Assembly (NCBI RefSeq): GCF_009830125.1
Contig: NZ_WUPT01000001.1
Span: 1,240,001 to 1,304,000, forward strand
DNA: 64,000 bases
From: Kangsaoukella pontilimi
GTDB lineage: Bacteria; Pseudomonadota; Alphaproteobacteria; Rhodobacterales; Rhodobacteraceae
Direction of reading: 5' to 3'
Part shown: positions 17,807 through 26,441 of the stretch, piece after piece
How the letters are laid out: each line of letters opens with the position of its first letter
Position numbering within the stretch: the stretch's first letter is position 1
Made by a program: the position numbers and the translations under genes
Notes under the pieces: generated by a model
The model's database searches: none
What the model was told of the DNA's origin: nothing
What the model saw: the letters and a program-made list of their open reading frames with translations, nothing else

Positions 17807-18642
17807 TTGACGGCTCCCGATGTGATGCCGCGGATCAGTTGCCGCGAGAAGATGACATAGAGGACCAGCACCGGCAGGATCGCCATCGACAGCGCCGACA
17901 GCACCGCGTTCCAGTCGGTCACGAACTGGCCGATGAAGACTTGTGAACCAAGCGTCAGCGTTTTGGTTTCTTCGGCGGGCGCAAGGATCAGAGGGAACCA
18001 GAGGTCGTTCCAGATCGGGATCATGTTGAAGACCGCAACCGTCGCCATTGCGGGGCGCACCAGAGGCAGGACCAGCCGGAAGAAGATCGTGTATTCAGAC
18101 AGCCCATCGATCCGGCCCGCATTCTTCAGGTCGTCCGACACCTGCCGCATGAACTCCGACAGGATGAACACGGCGAGCGGCAACCCTTGCGCCGTGTAGA
18201 CGAGGATCAGCGCCCAGAGCGTGTTCACCAGCCCCGTCGCCACCATCATCTCGAGGATCGCGACAGTGCCGATCCGGATCGGGATCATGATGCCAAGCGC
18301 AAGGTAGAGCCCCATCAACAAGTTGCCCTTGAAGCGGTATTCGCTCAGCGCGTAGGCCGCCATGGCCCCGAAAAGCAGGATGAAGAACAGCGAGGCGACC
18401 GTGACGATCATCGAGTTCTGGAAGTAAAGGAAGAAATCCCCCTGCTTCATCACCGTCTGGTAGCCGATCAGCGAGAAACTCTCCGCATCCGGCAGCGCCA
18501 GCGGTTCGCGGAAGATCGAGCGGCGCTCCTTGAAGCTGTTGATGATGATGACAAAGACCGGGAAAAGCGCGATCAGCGTGTAGAGTATCAGCGCACCGTG
18601 CATCAGCGCAGAATTGAGCGGGTTTGAGCGTGCCTTGTTCAT
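17803..18642 (-). CDS. Carbohydrate ABC transporter permease (MalG type)
   Basis: A 279-residue inner-membrane protein with about six transmembrane segments. It has TM1 ALILYTLIALFPVFVIIINS (residues about 12-31), the EAA-type loop DLKNAGRIDGLSEYTIFFRL (residues about 170-189) and the terminal RQLIRGITSGAVK expected for MalG-type subunits. It overlaps the oxidoreductase gene by 4 bases and follows the partner permease by 12 bases. Confidence 0.92.
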   Translation of the reverse strand: MNKARSNPLNSALMHGALILYTLIALFPVFVIIINSFKERRSIFREPLALPDAESFSLIGYQTVMKQGDFFLYFQNSMIVTVASLFFILLFGAMAAYALSEYRFKGNLLMGLYLALGIMIPIRIGTVAILEMMVATGLVNTLWALILVYTAQGLPLAVFILSEFMRQVSDDLKNAGRIDGLSEYTIFFRLVLPLVRPAMATVAVFNMIPIWNDLWFPLILAPAEETKTLTLGSQVFIGQFVTDWNAVLSALSMAILPVLVLYVIFSRQLIRGITSGAVK

Positions 18643-18654
18643 GGGTCCGTTCCC

Positions 18655-19569
18655 TCAGAGTTGATAGCGGCGCATCCGGGTCTGGATGCCGAAGAGATAG
18701 ATGCAGACACCCACGAGGATGATCGCGAACATGGCGCCTGCGATGGCCGAGCCCATATGCGGGTCGCCAAGCTGAAGCTGGAAACCGAAAAAGGTGCGAT
18801 ACATGAAGGTGCCGAGGATATCGGTCGAGAAGTCGGGCCCCGCCAGTGCGCCTTGGGCGGCATAGATCAGGTCGAAGGCATTGAAGTTGCCGACGAATGT
18901 CAGGATCGAGATGATCCCGATCGAAGGCAGGATCAGCGGCAGCTTGATCTTCCAGAACGCGGCCCAGCCGGTGATCCCGTCGACTTCGCCCGCCTCGAGG
19001 ATCTCCTCGGGTACGGTCAGAAGCGCGGCGTAGATGAGCATCATCGGGATGCCGACGAACTGCCAGACAGAGACAAGCGCGAGCGTCGTCAGCGCGTATT
19101 CCTCACGGCCGAGCCACGGCGCGTAGAGCGATTTCAGCCCGACCCAGTCCAGCATCTCGGGCGCGATGCCCCAGATCGGTGACAGGATCAGCTTCCACGC
19201 GAAGCCCACGATCACGAAGGACAGGATCGTCGGAATGAAGATGGCCGAGCGGTAGAGCGCAGCGAAACGCAGGCGGGGATGGCTGAGAAGGGCCGCCAGC
19301 GCGATCCCAATCGGGTTCTGCACCAGCATATGGATGAGAAAGAACCAGAAGTTGTTGCCAAGCGCGTTCCAGAATTGCTCCGACCAGATCGGGTCGAAGA
19401 ACAGCGTCTGAAAGTTCTGCAGGCCGACGAAGACCCGTTCCTGATCCACGCGGCTGTAAAGAGCGAGCCGCAAGGTGTTGAAAAGCGGGAAAATCATCAC
19501 GGCGGTATAGACAATCACCGCTGGCGCAAGGAACACCAGGATGTGCCAGCGAATGCGGGCGCGTTTCAT
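18655..19569 (-). CDS. Carbohydrate ABC transporter permease (MalF type)
   Basis: A 304-residue inner-membrane protein. TM1 is WHILVFLAPAVIVYTAVMIF (residues about 8-27). The EAA loop EILEAGEVDGITGWAAFWKI lies near residues 182-201, and the last segment ends in LFGIQTRMRRYQL. It is the pore partner of the MalG-type subunit and is separated from the binding-protein gene by a strong hairpin. Confidence 0.92.
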   Translation of the reverse strand: MKRARIRWHILVFLAPAVIVYTAVMIFPLFNTLRLALYSRVDQERVFVGLQNFQTLFFDPIWSEQFWNALGNNFWFFLIHMLVQNPIGIALAALLSHPRLRFAALYRSAIFIPTILSFVIVGFAWKLILSPIWGIAPEMLDWVGLKSLYAPWLGREEYALTTLALVSVWQFVGIPMMLIYAALLTVPEEILEAGEVDGITGWAAFWKIKLPLILPSIGIISILTFVGNFNAFDLIYAAQGALAGPDFSTDILGTFMYRTFFGFQLQLGDPHMGSAIAGAMFAIILVGVCIYLFGIQTRMRRYQL

Positions 19570-19590
19570 GGCTCTCTCCGGGAAAAAGGG

Positions 19591-19618
19591 GCTCCGGGCG
19601 GGCGACTGCGCCCGGAGC
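19591..19618 (-). terminator. Intercistronic hairpin after the amino-sugar binding-protein gene
   Basis: Ten-base-pair perfect stem: GCTCCGGGCG at 19591-19600 and CGCCCGGAGC at 19609-19618 with an 8-base loop. No T-run follows on the minus strand. As in the operon at 7846, it lies between the binding-protein stop and the first permease, where it can raise the binding-protein to permease ratio. Confidence 0.55.
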
Positions 19619-19638
19619 GATGTGCAGCGAAGCGGGGC

Positions 19639-20892
19639 TTACTGCTGCGGTGCGTACCAGCTTGCCAGACCGTCCTGCAGCTTCTGGCCAAGTTCTTCCG
19701 GCGACGAGGTACCCTTGATCGCGGCGACGGATGCGCCCCAGGTCTCGTTTTCGAGGTTCGGCGTGCCGCGCGACAGGATTTGGTAGGTCGAGCGGATCGT
19801 GCTTTCGCACTCGCCGCGCCAGCTGACGAATTCCGCCGCAAGCGGGTCTTCGATGTCGACCGGCGCCGAGGATAGCGGGAAGAAGCCCGGAAGCGCGTTG
19901 GCGAAGATCTCGGCGAATTCCGGGCTTGCGACCCAGGCGAGGAAGGTGCGCGCGGCCTCAGGATTATCGGTCGCGGCGTTCATGCCGATGCCGATATCGG
20001 TGTGGTCCGAAATGTAGCAGGTGTCGCCCGCGTTCTGGACCGGCGGCTTGAAGGCACCCATTTCGAAATCGGCCAGCGCGTTGAAGCCCGAGACCTCCCA
20101 CGAGCCCGCTGGATAGATCGCCGCACGGCCGAGGGTGAAGATGTTCTGGCTGTCGGGATAGGTCTGCGCCTCGTAACCGTCGCCCAGATAGTCGTTCCAG
20201 CGTGCAAGCGTCTCGTAGGGCGCGGTCCATTGCGGATCGGTCAGCTTCTGATCGCCTGCGATCAGCGCCAGACGGCCCTCCTCGCCCTTCCAGTAGTTCG
20301 GGCCGATGTTGTTGTAGCCCATCGTGGCCGCTTCCCACTGGTCGTTGGTGCCCATCGCCATCGGGATGTAGCTGCCGTCGGCCTTGATCGCGTCGAGGAC
20401 GGCGAAGAACTCGGCTTCGGTCTCCGGCACTTCGAGGCCAAGCTCGGCGAATGCGTCCTTGTTGTAGATGAAGCCGTGGATCACGGAGGCCATCGGCACG
20501 CAGAAGGTGGCCGAGCCATCATCGGTCTGCCAGGCCGATTTCGCGACGTCCGAGAAGTTGCCCATCGCGTCAAGATCGCTGAGGTCGCTCAGGTGGCCGT
20601 TCTGGTACAGCGCGAGCGATGCGTCGAAGGGGCGGCAGGTGATCAGGTCGCCCGCCGAACCGGCGTCCAGCTTGGAGTTCAGGACGGCGTTGTATTCGGC
20701 CGGCGCAGACGGGGTGAATTCCACCTTGATGCCGGGATGCTCCGCCTCGAAGGCGGGAATGATCTGATCCTGCCAAAGCGTCAGGTCATCGTTGCGCCAG
20801 CTTTCGATGGTCAGCGTGACGTCCTGCGCCTGCGCTCCCGTGGCGACGAGCGCCGTGGTGAGAAGCGCCAGCTTCAGTGTATTCCGGGTCAT
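19639..20892 (-). CDS. Extracellular solute-binding protein, probable amino-sugar importer
   Basis: 417 residues with a Sec signal peptide MTRNTLKLALLTTALVATGA (cleavage after AQA near residue 23). The mature part is a family-1 sugar SBP: VTLTIESWRNDDLTLWQDQI, FEAEHPGIKVEF, AAIYPAGSWEVSGF and the C-terminal ALPGFFPLSSAPVD. The start codon overlaps the murQ stop (TCAT on the plus strand), which ties the importer to MurNAc metabolism. Likely ligands are MurNAc, GlcNAc or small muropeptide or chitin sugars; this is inferred from neighbours. Confidence 0.9.
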   Translation of the reverse strand: MTRNTLKLALLTTALVATGAQAQDVTLTIESWRNDDLTLWQDQIIPAFEAEHPGIKVEFTPSAPAEYNAVLNSKLDAGSAGDLITCRPFDASLALYQNGHLSDLSDLDAMGNFSDVAKSAWQTDDGSATFCVPMASVIHGFIYNKDAFAELGLEVPETEAEFFAVLDAIKADGSYIPMAMGTNDQWEAATMGYNNIGPNYWKGEEGRLALIAGDQKLTDPQWTAPYETLARWNDYLGDGYEAQTYPDSQNIFTLGRAAIYPAGSWEVSGFNALADFEMGAFKPPVQNAGDTCYISDHTDIGIGMNAATDNPEAARTFLAWVASPEFAEIFANALPGFFPLSSAPVDIEDPLAAEFVSWRGECESTIRSTYQILSRGTPNLENETWGASVAAIKGTSSPEELGQKLQDGLASWYAPQQ

Positions 20893-21806
20893 AAAATATC
20901 TCCCTCTTGGTTTTCGGTTTGTTTTACCCGCGCCAGAGCAGCGCGAAGATGTCCTTCGGTTTGGCGAAGAATGTCGTTGGCCTCGGCAGGAGTGACACCC
21001 GCCCTGGCAATCAGAATGGCGGGCTTGACCGCGCCACCGGCGGCGGCAATCGCACCCTGCGCGGCCTCGGTATCGACCCCGGCGATCCGCGCGACGATGC
21101 CCTCGGCACGGGCGCGGAGCTTGGCGTTGTCGGCGTGAAGATTGACCATCATCCCGTCATGGACATGGCCCAGCTCGACCGCCATCAGCGTCGACAGCAT
21201 GTTGAGCGCGATCTTCTGCGCGGTCCCGGCCCCCATGCGGGTCGATCCGGACAAAAGCTCGGGCGGTGTGGCGAGGCAGACGGGATGGTCGGCGGCCGAG
21301 AGCAGCGGCGCGCCAGGATTGTTCGCAATTCCGATCACCGTCGCACCCGCCTTTCGCGCAAGCGAGACAGCGGCCAGCGTATAGGGTGTCGTGCCACTGG
21401 CTGAAACGGCGATCACGGTGTCCGACGGCCCGAGATTGGCGAGAGCCTCGCCCAGCCCCTCGGTTTCGTCCTCGGTGCCGCCGGGCATTTCGACACCGGT
21501 CGGCAATCCGCCTGCCATATGGATGCGAAGTTGTTCGGCGGGGATCGAAAACGTGCCGCCAAGCTCCTGTGCGTCGGCAGCGGCCATCAGGCCCGACGAG
21601 CCGGCGGCGACGTAATGAAGAACCCCGCGCCCGCGGATGGTTTCCGCCATGGAACGCGCAGCAGCGGCGATCTGTTCGGCGGCATCCAGTGCGGCCCTCG
21701 CGGCGGACACCTGCCCTTCGGCCAGAAGCGTTGCGATCTCGGCCAGAGGACGCGCATCAAGACCGATGGCCTCGCTGTGCAGTGCTTCTGTTCGACGATC
21801 TGTCAC
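20889..21806 (-). CDS. murQ: N-acetylmuramic acid 6-phosphate etherase
   Basis: A 305-residue MurQ, which removes D-lactate from MurNAc-6-phosphate to give GlcNAc-6-phosphate. The SIS fold shows GSSGLMAAADAQELGGTFSI (phosphosugar loop and catalytic Glu, residues about 70-89), SASGTTPYTLAAVSLA, and the MurQ signature STRMGAGTAQKIALNMLSTL (residues about 178-197). The start is GTG at 21806 with GGGGGA upstream. It is the first gene of the leftward operon, and its promoter carries the GGTAT repeat shared with the rightward kinase gene. Product flow continues through the deaminase and NagA encoded at 23609-25773. Confidence 0.94.
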   Translation of the reverse strand: MTDRRTEALHSEAIGLDARPLAEIATLLAEGQVSAARAALDAAEQIAAAARSMAETIRGRGVLHYVAAGSSGLMAAADAQELGGTFSIPAEQLRIHMAGGLPTGVEMPGGTEDETEGLGEALANLGPSDTVIAVSASGTTPYTLAAVSLARKAGATVIGIANNPGAPLLSAADHPVCLATPPELLSGSTRMGAGTAQKIALNMLSTLMAVELGHVHDGMMVNLHADNAKLRARAEGIVARIAGVDTEAAQGAIAAAGGAVKPAILIARAGVTPAEANDILRQTEGHLRAALARVKQTENQEGDIL

Positions 21807-21834
21807 GCGATTCCCCCGATTGATCTCCCTTAAG

Positions 21835-21850
21835 ATACCTATTTAATACC
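21835..21850 (-). promoter_or_regulatory. GGTAT-N6-GGTAT operator upstream of murQ
   Basis: Read on the minus strand, GGTAT, six bases, GGTAT (21850 down to 21835), 29 bases before the murQ GTG. The same element with the same spacing stands before the divergent kinase gene at 21946, so one regulator probably controls both arms. The GntR protein at 22840 is the obvious candidate. Confidence 0.6.
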
Positions 21851-21894
21851 TTTTGTCTACAGAAATCTCAGAGCGCCTATTTTCGCAAGATTAT

Positions 21895-21916
21895 CCAAAC
21901 CATTTCTTCGGTTTGG
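21895..21916. repeat. Inverted repeat between the two operators
   Basis: CCAAACC (21895-21901) and GGTTTGG (21910-21916) form a perfect 7-base inverted repeat with an 8-base loop in the middle of the 159-base divergent region. It could be a binding site or a hairpin; nothing else distinguishes the two. Confidence 0.4.
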
Positions 21917-21945
21917 TCTTAAATAATGCTTCCATCCGCGCAATA

Positions 21946-21961
21946 GGTATTGTAATGGTAT
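21946..21961 (+). promoter_or_regulatory. GGTAT-N6-GGTAT operator upstream of the amino-sugar kinase gene
   Basis: GGTAT at 21946-21950, TGTAAT, GGTAT at 21957-21961, ending 4 bases before the ATG at 21966. It mirrors the murQ-side element. No Shine-Dalgarno sequence is visible between it and the start, so the transcript may be leaderless or start very close to the gene. Confidence 0.6.
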
Positions 21962-21965
21962 CTTC

Positions 21966-22853
21966 ATGACGAATGCAGATGATATCATGGCCCTGGCCAT
22001 CGACGGCGGCGGCACGCGCTGCCGCGTCGCGTTGTCCGGCCCGCGCGGGCGGGAACTCGTGGAAACGGGCTCGGCCAATGTCTCGACCGATTTCGAGGGC
22101 GCACTGGTCCAGATCGAGACAGGCCTGACGCAACTCGCGCAGCAGTCGGCCATGACATACGAGGCGCTTGCCGCCCTGCCCGCCTTCGTTGGTCTTGCAG
22201 GCGTCACCGGCCCTGCCATCGCGGACCGGCTCGCCGCACGCCTTCCTTTCGCGACGATCACGGTCGAGGACGACCGGCCCGCCGCGCTCCGGGGCGCTCT
22301 CGGCGCGCGGGATGGCGTGCTGGCCCATTGCGGCACCGGCTCGTTCTACGCGTCACAGATCGGTGGGCGCGTCCGCCTGGCGGGCGGCTGGGGCTCGGTC
22401 CTCGGGGACGAAGCGTCTGCGGCATGGATTGGGCGCATAGCGCTCGGACGCACACTCGAATGCGCAGATGGAAGACGCCCTGCGTCGCCGCTCTCCGACC
22501 ACTTCCTGTCCTCGCTCGACGGGACGGCGGGCATTGTCCGCTTCGCCGGAACGGCACGACCATCGGATTTCGGCGCTCTCGCGAGAGAGGTGACCGACCA
22601 CGCGGAACGGGGCGACCCGCTGGCCAAAGGCATCATGCAGGCAGGCGCAGACGAAATCGCCCGCGCATTACCGCTCATGGGTTGGGAGCCGGGCCGCGCG
22701 ATCTGCCTCACCGGGGGGATCGGCCCGCTTTTCGCGCCTTACCTTTCCGATGACATGCAATCCGACCTCACCACGCCCGAGGGACAGCCGCTCGACGGCG
22801 CCCTCGCGCTTGCGCGCGATCTCGCAAGGGAGACCGGCCATGACGGCAACTGA
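21966..22853 (+). CDS. BadF/BadG-type N-acetylglucosamine/N-acetylmuramate kinase
   Basis: A 295-residue sugar kinase of the BadF/BadG/BcrA ATPase superfamily (ASKHA fold). The phosphate-1 motif is ALAIDGGGTRCRVALSG (residues about 9-25). HCGTGSFYASQ and AGGWGSVLGDEASAAWIGR form the phosphate-2 and sugar region, and ICLTGGIGP is the adenosine loop. Relatives phosphorylate GlcNAc and, in MurK, also MurNAc at O6. Beside murQ, dual specificity would make sense, because no other MurNAc kinase (AnmK or a PTS) is encoded here. An alternative start at 21987 is possible; neither has a clear ribosome site. Confidence 0.85.
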   Translation: MTNADDIMALAIDGGGTRCRVALSGPRGRELVETGSANVSTDFEGALVQIETGLTQLAQQSAMTYEALAALPAFVGLAGVTGPAIADRLAARLPFATITVEDDRPAALRGALGARDGVLAHCGTGSFYASQIGGRVRLAGGWGSVLGDEASAAWIGRIALGRTLECADGRRPASPLSDHFLSSLDGTAGIVRFAGTARPSDFGALAREVTDHAERGDPLAKGIMQAGADEIARALPLMGWEPGRAICLTGGIGPLFAPYLSDDMQSDLTTPEGQPLDGALALARDLARETGHDGN

Positions 22854-23589
22854 ATTCCTCCGACCCGAGAACTGGCTGGGCGACAGCGGCGGTCCCCGCT
22901 ACGTGCAACTGCGGCGACGGCTTGAACAGGGGATCGAAACCGGCGTCCTGCCGCCCAACTCGTCCCTCCCGCCCGAGCGCGAACTGGCCGACATCACCGA
23001 TCTCTCACGCGTCACCGTCCGCAAGGCCATTCAGGAACTGGTCCGCGAAGGACTGATCGAGCAGCGTCAGGGCTCGGGTTCGTTCATCCGCGAACGGGTT
23101 ACCCGCATGGAGCAGTCGCTCTCCGAGCTGACCTCGTTCACCGAAGATATGGCCCGGCGCGGGATGGAGACCACGTCGCAATGGCTCGAGCGCGGTCTCT
23201 TCAGGGCGACGCCCGACGAGGTCGAGGCGCTGGACCTTGCGCCCGACGGTCAGGTGGCACGCGTCTATCGCCTGCGACAGGCCGGTGGCCGCCCGATGGC
23301 TCTGGAACGCGCGGCACTGCCCACCGACATCCTGCCCAATCCGCTCGAAGTGACGACGTCTCTTTACGAGGTATTGGGTCGTCTCGGGCACCGACCCGTG
23401 CGCGCCGTCCAGAAAATCTCTGCCGTGAACCTGAGCGCGCGGGACGCCGAGCTTCTGGGGGTCGCGGAAGGCGATGCCGGACTCAGCATCGCGCGCATCT
23501 CCTATCTTGCCAGCGGACGGGTCGCGGAGCTGACCCGGTCGCTTTATCGCGGCGACGCCTATGATTTCGTCGCCGAACTGCGCCTCTGA
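22840..23589 (+). CDS. GntR/HutC family regulator of amino-sugar genes
   Basis: A 249-residue regulator with an N-terminal GntR winged helix (YVQLRRRLEQGIETGVLPPN, LPPERELADITDLSRVTVRK; residues about 20-75) and a C-terminal UTRA ligand domain (residues about 95-240, with VARVYRLRQAGGRPMALERA). UTRA regulators of this type (NagR/NagQ/YvoA) sense GlcN-6-P or GlcNAc-6-P. It overlaps the kinase gene by 14 bases and precedes the deaminase gene, so it is part of the regulon it probably controls through the GGTAT repeats. Confidence 0.9.
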   Translation: MTATEFLRPENWLGDSGGPRYVQLRRRLEQGIETGVLPPNSSLPPERELADITDLSRVTVRKAIQELVREGLIEQRQGSGSFIRERVTRMEQSLSELTSFTEDMARRGMETTSQWLERGLFRATPDEVEALDLAPDGQVARVYRLRQAGGRPMALERAALPTDILPNPLEVTTSLYEVLGRLGHRPVRAVQKISAVNLSARDAELLGVAEGDAGLSIARISYLASGRVAELTRSLYRGDAYDFVAELRL

Positions 23590-23608
23590 CACCGAAAGGC
23601 ACACCAAT

Positions 23609-24637
23609 ATGACAACCGAACCGACCCGGATGCGCCGGGAGATCGACGAAATACCGGCCGCTGTCGACCGGCTTCTGAGCAGGGGCGCGACGGCGATCAC
23701 CGCGGCCGCCGAAAAGGCGCGCGCCGTCGATCCGGCCTACCTCATTTCCGTCGCGCGCGGCTCGTCCGACCACGCCTGCAGTTTCCTGAAATACGCAAGC
23801 GAGCTGGTTCTCCGCCGTCCCATGGCATCGATCGGACCGTCGGTGCGGTCGATCTATGGCGTGGACCTTATGGCCAAAGGGGCGCTCGGCATCGCCGTAT
23901 CGCAATCAGGGCAAAGCCCGGACATCGTCGCGATGACCGAAAGCCTGTCCAGAAGCGGCGCGATGACCGTCGCGATCACCAATGACGAGACCTCGCGCCT
24001 CGCGAACACAGCCGACGTGACCCTGCCGATCCATGCCGGGCCGGAGCTGAGCGTCGCGGCCACCAAGACCTTCGTGACGTCGCTGGTCGCGGGGCTCTGG
24101 CTGATCGCCGAGATTGCAGGGGACGACGACCTTCTCGCGGCCATCCGCACCCTGCCCGGCCATCTCGACAAGGCGACGGGGTGCGACTGGTCTCCTGCCG
24201 CCGACGCCATTGACGGGCGGTCTCTCTTCACGCTGGGGCGCGGGCCGTCCTGGGCCGTCTCGAACGAGGCCGCCCTGAAGTTCAAGGAAACCTGCCTGAT
24301 CCACGCCGAAAGCTATTCTTCGGCCGAGGTTCTGCATGGCCCGGTCTCGATCGTGGGCGACGGCTTTCCCGTGATCGCCTTCGCCGCCGCTGACGCAGCC
24401 GAGGGCAGCATCGCTGACACCGCGGACGCCCTTGCGGAAAAAGGGGCGCGGGTCTTTGCACTGACCGACAAGGTGCGACAGGCGACCCGACTGCCCCATA
24501 TCCGCACCGGCCATCCGCTGACCGATCCCGTCGCGTCCATCGTGTCCTTCTACGGGATGGTCGAGGCCGTCGCGGTCCGGCGCGGGATCAACCCCGACGC
24601 CCCCCGCCACCTCAACAAAGTGACCGAAACGGTATGA
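23609..24637 (+). CDS. SIS-domain glucosamine-6-phosphate deaminase (NagB-II type)
   Basis: 342 residues with two SIS domains resembling the isomerase half of GlmS: SVARGSSDHACSFLKYASEL, AVSQSGQSPDIVAM, AATKTFVTSLVAGLWL, TLGRGPSWAVSNEAALKFKE, HAESYSSAEVLHGP, and the C-terminal PRHLNKVTETV found in this family. It lacks the glutaminase domain, as expected for the catabolic deaminase that converts GlcN-6-P to fructose-6-P and ammonia. The start ATG at 23609 follows a GAAAGG site; upstream in-frame codons overlap the regulator gene. It overlaps nagA by 4 bases. Confidence 0.88.
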   Translation: MTTEPTRMRREIDEIPAAVDRLLSRGATAITAAAEKARAVDPAYLISVARGSSDHACSFLKYASELVLRRPMASIGPSVRSIYGVDLMAKGALGIAVSQSGQSPDIVAMTESLSRSGAMTVAITNDETSRLANTADVTLPIHAGPELSVAATKTFVTSLVAGLWLIAEIAGDDDLLAAIRTLPGHLDKATGCDWSPAADAIDGRSLFTLGRGPSWAVSNEAALKFKETCLIHAESYSSAEVLHGPVSIVGDGFPVIAFAAADAAEGSIADTADALAEKGARVFALTDKVRQATRLPHIRTGHPLTDPVASIVSFYGMVEAVAVRRGINPDAPRHLNKVTETV

Positions 24638-25773
24638 CCCGAGGCGTGACGATCTACCGGAACGGGCGCCTCTTTGACGGCGAGCGGTTTCGTGACGGGC
24701 ATGTGCTGCGCGTGGAAAACGGCCACGTGACCGAGATCAGGCCTGACGCCGATGTCGGACGCGGCGATCGGACCATCGACCTTGGCGGCGATATTGTCAG
24801 TCCCGGCTTCGTCGATCTTCAGGTGAATGGCGGCGGCGGGATCATGTTCAACGATGCTCCCACCGTCGAAACGCTTGAGCGCATCGCCCGCGCCCATCGT
24901 AGGCTTGGCGTCGCCGCGCTTCTGCCGACACTCATTACCGACACGACCGAGACCACGCGTGCCGCCATCGCTGCGGCGACCGAGGCCGCGCGCATAGGCA
25001 TACCGGGCATCGTGGGCCTGCACCTGGAAGGGCCGCATCTCTCGATTGCACGGAAGGGCGCCCATGATCCCGCGCTCATCCGCAGGATGGACGAGACAGA
25101 CCTCGCACGACTTATCGAGGCAGCAGATGCCCTGCCTGTCCTCAAAGTCACGCTTGCGCCAGAAAGCGTCACGCCCGAACAGGTGGCGGCGCTGAGCGAC
25201 GCGGGCGTGCTGGTCTCGCTCGGTCACAGCGATGCCGATTTCGACACTTGCCGCCGGTATATCGATGCCGGCGCAACCTGCGTGACACACCTTTTCAACG
25301 CCATGAGCCAGCTCGGCAATCGTGCGCCCGGCCTCGTCGGCGCCGCGCTGACGAGCGGTCGTGCCCATGCCGGGCTGATCGCGGATGCGGTCCATGTCCA
25401 TCCCGAAACGATCCGGGCCGCCTGGGCAGCCAAGCGCGGTCCGGGAGAGATTTTCCTGGTCAGCGATGCCATGGCCGTCGCGGGAACCGACGAGACCGGC
25501 TTCACGCTGAACGGGCGCACCATCCGGCGGAAGGACGGCATTCTGACGCTTGCGGACGGAACGCTCGCAGGGGCGGATCTGGACCTCGTCACCGCGGTAC
25601 GCGTGATGGTCGAAAAGGTCGGCATAGCGCCGGAAGCCGCGTTGCGTGCCGCGACGACCGTGCCCGCCCGCCTGATCGGATTGACCCATCCCGGCATCCC
25701 CGCACCCGGCGCGGCCCTGTCCGGGATGATCCGGATTTCGGCCGACCTCACGCACGTCTCGACCCTCGGCTGA
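24634..25773 (+). CDS. nagA: N-acetylglucosamine-6-phosphate deacetylase
   Basis: A 379-residue amidohydrolase. DIVSPGFVDLQVNGGGGIMF carries the N-terminal motif with Gln-Val-Asn in place of His-x-His, as in single-metal NagA. HLEGPHLS supplies the Glu ligand, LGHSDADFDT and THLFNAMSQLG the two His ligands, and VSDAMAVAGT the catalytic Asp (about residue 285). It converts GlcNAc-6-P to GlcN-6-P for the deaminase encoded just upstream, completing MurNAc-6-P to fructose-6-P in this regulon. The gene ends 4 bases before a convergent gene remnant. Confidence 0.94.
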   Translation: MTRGVTIYRNGRLFDGERFRDGHVLRVENGHVTEIRPDADVGRGDRTIDLGGDIVSPGFVDLQVNGGGGIMFNDAPTVETLERIARAHRRLGVAALLPTLITDTTETTRAAIAAATEAARIGIPGIVGLHLEGPHLSIARKGAHDPALIRRMDETDLARLIEAADALPVLKVTLAPESVTPEQVAALSDAGVLVSLGHSDADFDTCRRYIDAGATCVTHLFNAMSQLGNRAPGLVGAALTSGRAHAGLIADAVHVHPETIRAAWAAKRGPGEIFLVSDAMAVAGTDETGFTLNGRTIRRKDGILTLADGTLAGADLDLVTAVRVMVEKVGIAPEAALRAATTVPARLIGLTHPGIPAPGAALSGMIRISADLTHVSTLG

Positions 25774-25777
25774 TCCT

Positions 25778-26440
25778 TCAGGCCGCCGCAGCCCCGCGGG
25801 TGCGGGCTGCCCGAAAGGCCTCCTCGATCTCGTCCACGACGCGCGACATTGCGCGGTGCTGCTGCGCAAGGTCGTCACGCAGAAGACGTCCCGCCTCGTT
25901 CTGAAGCGCGATATAGCCGGGCCAGCGGGGCCTGATGCAGGCGCCGGTCTGCACGGCGCGGCAATCGTCGAAGAAACTGCCGTTGCGCGTAGCCGCCGCA
26001 TCTGGTTCCCAGACGCTCCGATGCGCAGGTTGCCCGCCCCACTCCGCCATGCGCAGCTGAGCGCCCTTGCCGACGAAATGCAGCGCTGCCGAAACCGCTT
26101 CGGGGATGTGATCGGAGAGCGCGGAGACGGCAAGTCCGGTGCCGCCAAGGACCGCCCGCACCTGGCCCGGGCCGTTACTGCCCGGCATGTCGCCATAGCG
26201 CAGGATGTGACGGCCAGCAGCAGGCGGTTGCGCGTAGGTGTTAAACGAGAAGACCGAGGGGCAATAGGCGACACGGTCGGTCGTCGCCATCGCCTCCAGA
26301 AGCCCGATGGACGACCATTCGAACGCCTCCTCGGGCACGAGAGCCGCCCACGAGCGCAGAAGCTCAAGCGCTCGGATCGCCTCATCGAGCGGCAAAAGCC
26401 TGTCGCCCCTGCCGGAGATGTCGCTGCCAAGGCTCACGCC
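25778..26440 (-). pseudogene. 5'-truncated SBP-like gene, homologous to the one at 10429
   Basis: About 220 codons that align with the C-terminal half of the signal-less SBP-like protein at 10429. Shared blocks are DRLLPLDEAIRALELL versus [26 protein letters not shown] versus [17 protein letters not shown], and IRPRWPGYIALQNEAG versus [16 protein letters not shown]. The first about 170 residues are missing. The frame runs into a stop at 26464, and homology to the other gene of the junction starts at about 26442. A GTG at 26437 could start translation, but without a promoter or a binding fold this is probably dead. It is the second sign that this unusual family is used by this organism. Confidence 0.75.
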
Positions 26441-26441
26441 G

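Noticed and set aside
24550-26430. Long minus-strand frame across nagA and the SBP-like remnant
   Set aside because: It is antisense to nagA for most of its length and matches no recognisable protein; the remnant itself is in another frame.
26307-26441. In-frame extension of the FAH gene giving it a start codon
   Set aside because: The 45 extra codons are antisense to the SBP-like remnant and do not resemble an FAH N terminus, so they are accidental.
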